A DNA stretch of 64,000 nt from Superficieibacter sp. HKU1 (GTDB taxonomy: Bacteria; Pseudomonadota; Gammaproteobacteria; Enterobacterales; Enterobacteriaceae): the NCBI RefSeq assembly GCF_029319185.1, contig NZ_CP119754.1, forward strand, positions 4,774,001 through 4,838,000, read 5' to 3'. Of the stretch, positions 63,155 through 64,000 are shown piece after piece (position 1 is the first letter of the stretch; each line of letters opens with the position of its first letter). The translations under genes were made by a program, and so were the position numbers. The notes beneath the pieces were generated by a model. It searched no databases and was not told the origin of the DNA. It was given only the letters and a program-made list of their open reading frames with translations.

Positions 63155-64000
63155 TTACAGCAGTGCGGAGACGCTCTCACGAACCTGAGCAGGCCAGACG
63201 CCGCATTGCACTTGTCCAATGTGCGGCAACTGTAGCAGCAGCATCGTTAAACGCGACTGGCCAATTCCTCCGCCGATGGTCTGCGGCATCTCGCCGCGCA
63301 GCAGCGCCTGGTGCCATTCCAGCTTCAGACGATCTTCATCCCCGGTCAGCGTCAGCTGACGTTTCAGGGTTTCAGCGTCCACGCGGATCCCCATAGAGGA
63401 AAGCTCAAGCGCATCTTCAAGAATCGGGTTCCAGACCAGAATATCGCCGTTCAGACCGGCAGCGCCGGACGCAGAGGCGGAACTCCAGTCGTCATAATCC
63501 GGTGCGCGCACATCGTGACGCTGACCGTCGGAGAGCTTACCGCCGATGCCGATCAGAAATACCGCGCCCAGCTCTTTGGCGATCGCCCGCTCACGCCCTT
63601 TGGCATCCAGATCCGGAAAGCGAGACAGCAGATCCTGACTATGAACGAAGTGGATTTGATCCGGCAGGAAAGGTGTCAGACCAAACGCTTTGCTTACTGC
63701 GGCTTCGGTCGCTTTGATCCCTGCCCAAATCGCTTCAACGGTAGAATGCAGCGTGGCAAGGTGGCGTTCACCATCGCCCATTACGCGTTCCCAGTCCCAC
63801 TGGTCAACGTAAACAGAGTGGATGGCGGTCAGCCGGTCTTCATCGGGGCGAAGGGCCTTCATATGCGTGTACAGCCCTTCGCCCGCGCTGAAGTCGTGTT
63901 GTCCCAGGGTTTGACGTTTCCATTTCGCCAGTGAGTGAACCACTTCGAATTGGGCGTCGGGCAGTGTTTTCACTTTCACCTGCACCGCTTTTTCGCAGCC
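63155..64000 (-). CDS. asnA: AsnA aspartate-ammonia ligase, 5'-truncated by the window
   Basis: The C-terminal 281 residues of AsnA (about 330 in E. coli); the frame stays open to base 64000, where it reads GCEKAVQVKVK. It makes asparagine from aspartate, ammonia and ATP with a class II aminoacyl-tRNA-synthetase-like fold (GEGLYTHMKALRPDED, VYVDQWDWERVM, TIGGGIGQSRLTMLLL). The GTG at 63985 is an internal valine codon, not a start. In K-12 the gene is followed upstream by asnC, mioC and oriC. Confidence 0.96.
   Translation of the reverse strand, partial: GCEKAVQVKVKTLPDAQFEVVHSLAKWKRQTLGQHDFSAGEGLYTHMKALRPDEDRLTAIHSVYVDQWDWERVMGDGERHLATLHSTVEAIWAGIKATEAAVSKAFGLTPFLPDQIHFVHSQDLLSRFPDLDAKGRERAIAKELGAVFLIGIGGKLSDGQRHDVRAPDYDDWSSASASGAAGLNGDILVWNPILEDALELSSMGIRVDAETLKRQLTLTGDEDRLKLEWHQALLRGEMPQTIGGGIGQSRLTMLLLQLPHIGQVQCGVWPAQVRESVSALL

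Overview
The window is chromosomal DNA of an enterobacterium close to Citrobacter and Salmonella. Most proteins read as near-identical counterparts of E. coli K-12 proteins, and gene order follows the K-12 oriC-proximal region (asnA, viaA-ravA, kup, rbsDACBKR, hsrA, yieP, an rRNA operon, mobBA, yihD, srkA, dsbA, yihF, polA, spf, engB, csrC, yihI, hemN, yshB, glnGLA, typA, yihX, yihY, dtd, fabY). The window is written in reverse relative to the K-12 map, so oriC should lie just beyond the right end.

Layout. 1-1 kb: the end of an alpha/beta hydrolase and a higBA toxin-antitoxin pair with two palindromic operators over its promoter. 1-3.9 kb: fabY-dtd-yihY-yihX. 4-21.5 kb: a rebuilt yih locus. 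Its left operon holds yihU, yihT, a zinc dehydrogenase, two MFS-type transporters and a mutarotase; yihV and csqR (yihW) run divergently. A second block holds an SSS symporter and LacI regulator, divergent from an IlvD/Edd dehydratase, HpcH/HpaI aldolase, mutarotase, SMP-30 lactonase, SDR dehydrogenase and TauE exporter. 21.5-28 kb: typA and glnA-glnL-glnG with their NtrC and sigma-54 sites, then yshB. 28.3-32.9 kb: hpdBCA (glycyl-radical 4-hydroxyphenylacetate decarboxylase, its Fe-S small subunit and its activase) with a TetR regulator, inserted between yshB and hemN. 32.9-44.4 kb: hemN to mobB, including the csrC and Spot 42 RNAs. 44.5-49.9 kb: a full rRNA operon (16S, tRNA-Glu, 23S, 5S) on the minus strand. 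50-64 kb: yieP, hsrA, the rbs operon, kup, ravA-viaA and the 5'-truncated asnA.

How the accessory genes may work together (inference). The right block carries the full set of enzyme families of the sulfo-Entner-Doudoroff route: mutarotase, dehydrogenase, lactonase, dehydratase and aldolase, giving pyruvate and sulfolactaldehyde (SLA). No SLA dehydrogenase is present; instead the SLA reductase YihU lies next door and could convert SLA to dihydroxypropanesulfonate for export by the TauE protein. The sulfofructose kinase YihV and aldolase YihT are also intact, but the isomerase YihS and sulfoquinovosidase YihQ are not in the window. A zinc polyol-type dehydrogenase sits where YihS would be, which suggests a second sulfosugar or sulfo-alditol entering at sulfofructose. 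The hpd operon would make p-cresol anaerobically.

A second structural point is the rRNA operon. Its upstream flank (yieP) and tRNA-Glu match E. coli rrnC, but its downstream flank (mobB) matches rrnA, so the segment that separates rrnC and rrnA in K-12 is not here. All functional assignments come from reading sequence; no searches were run.
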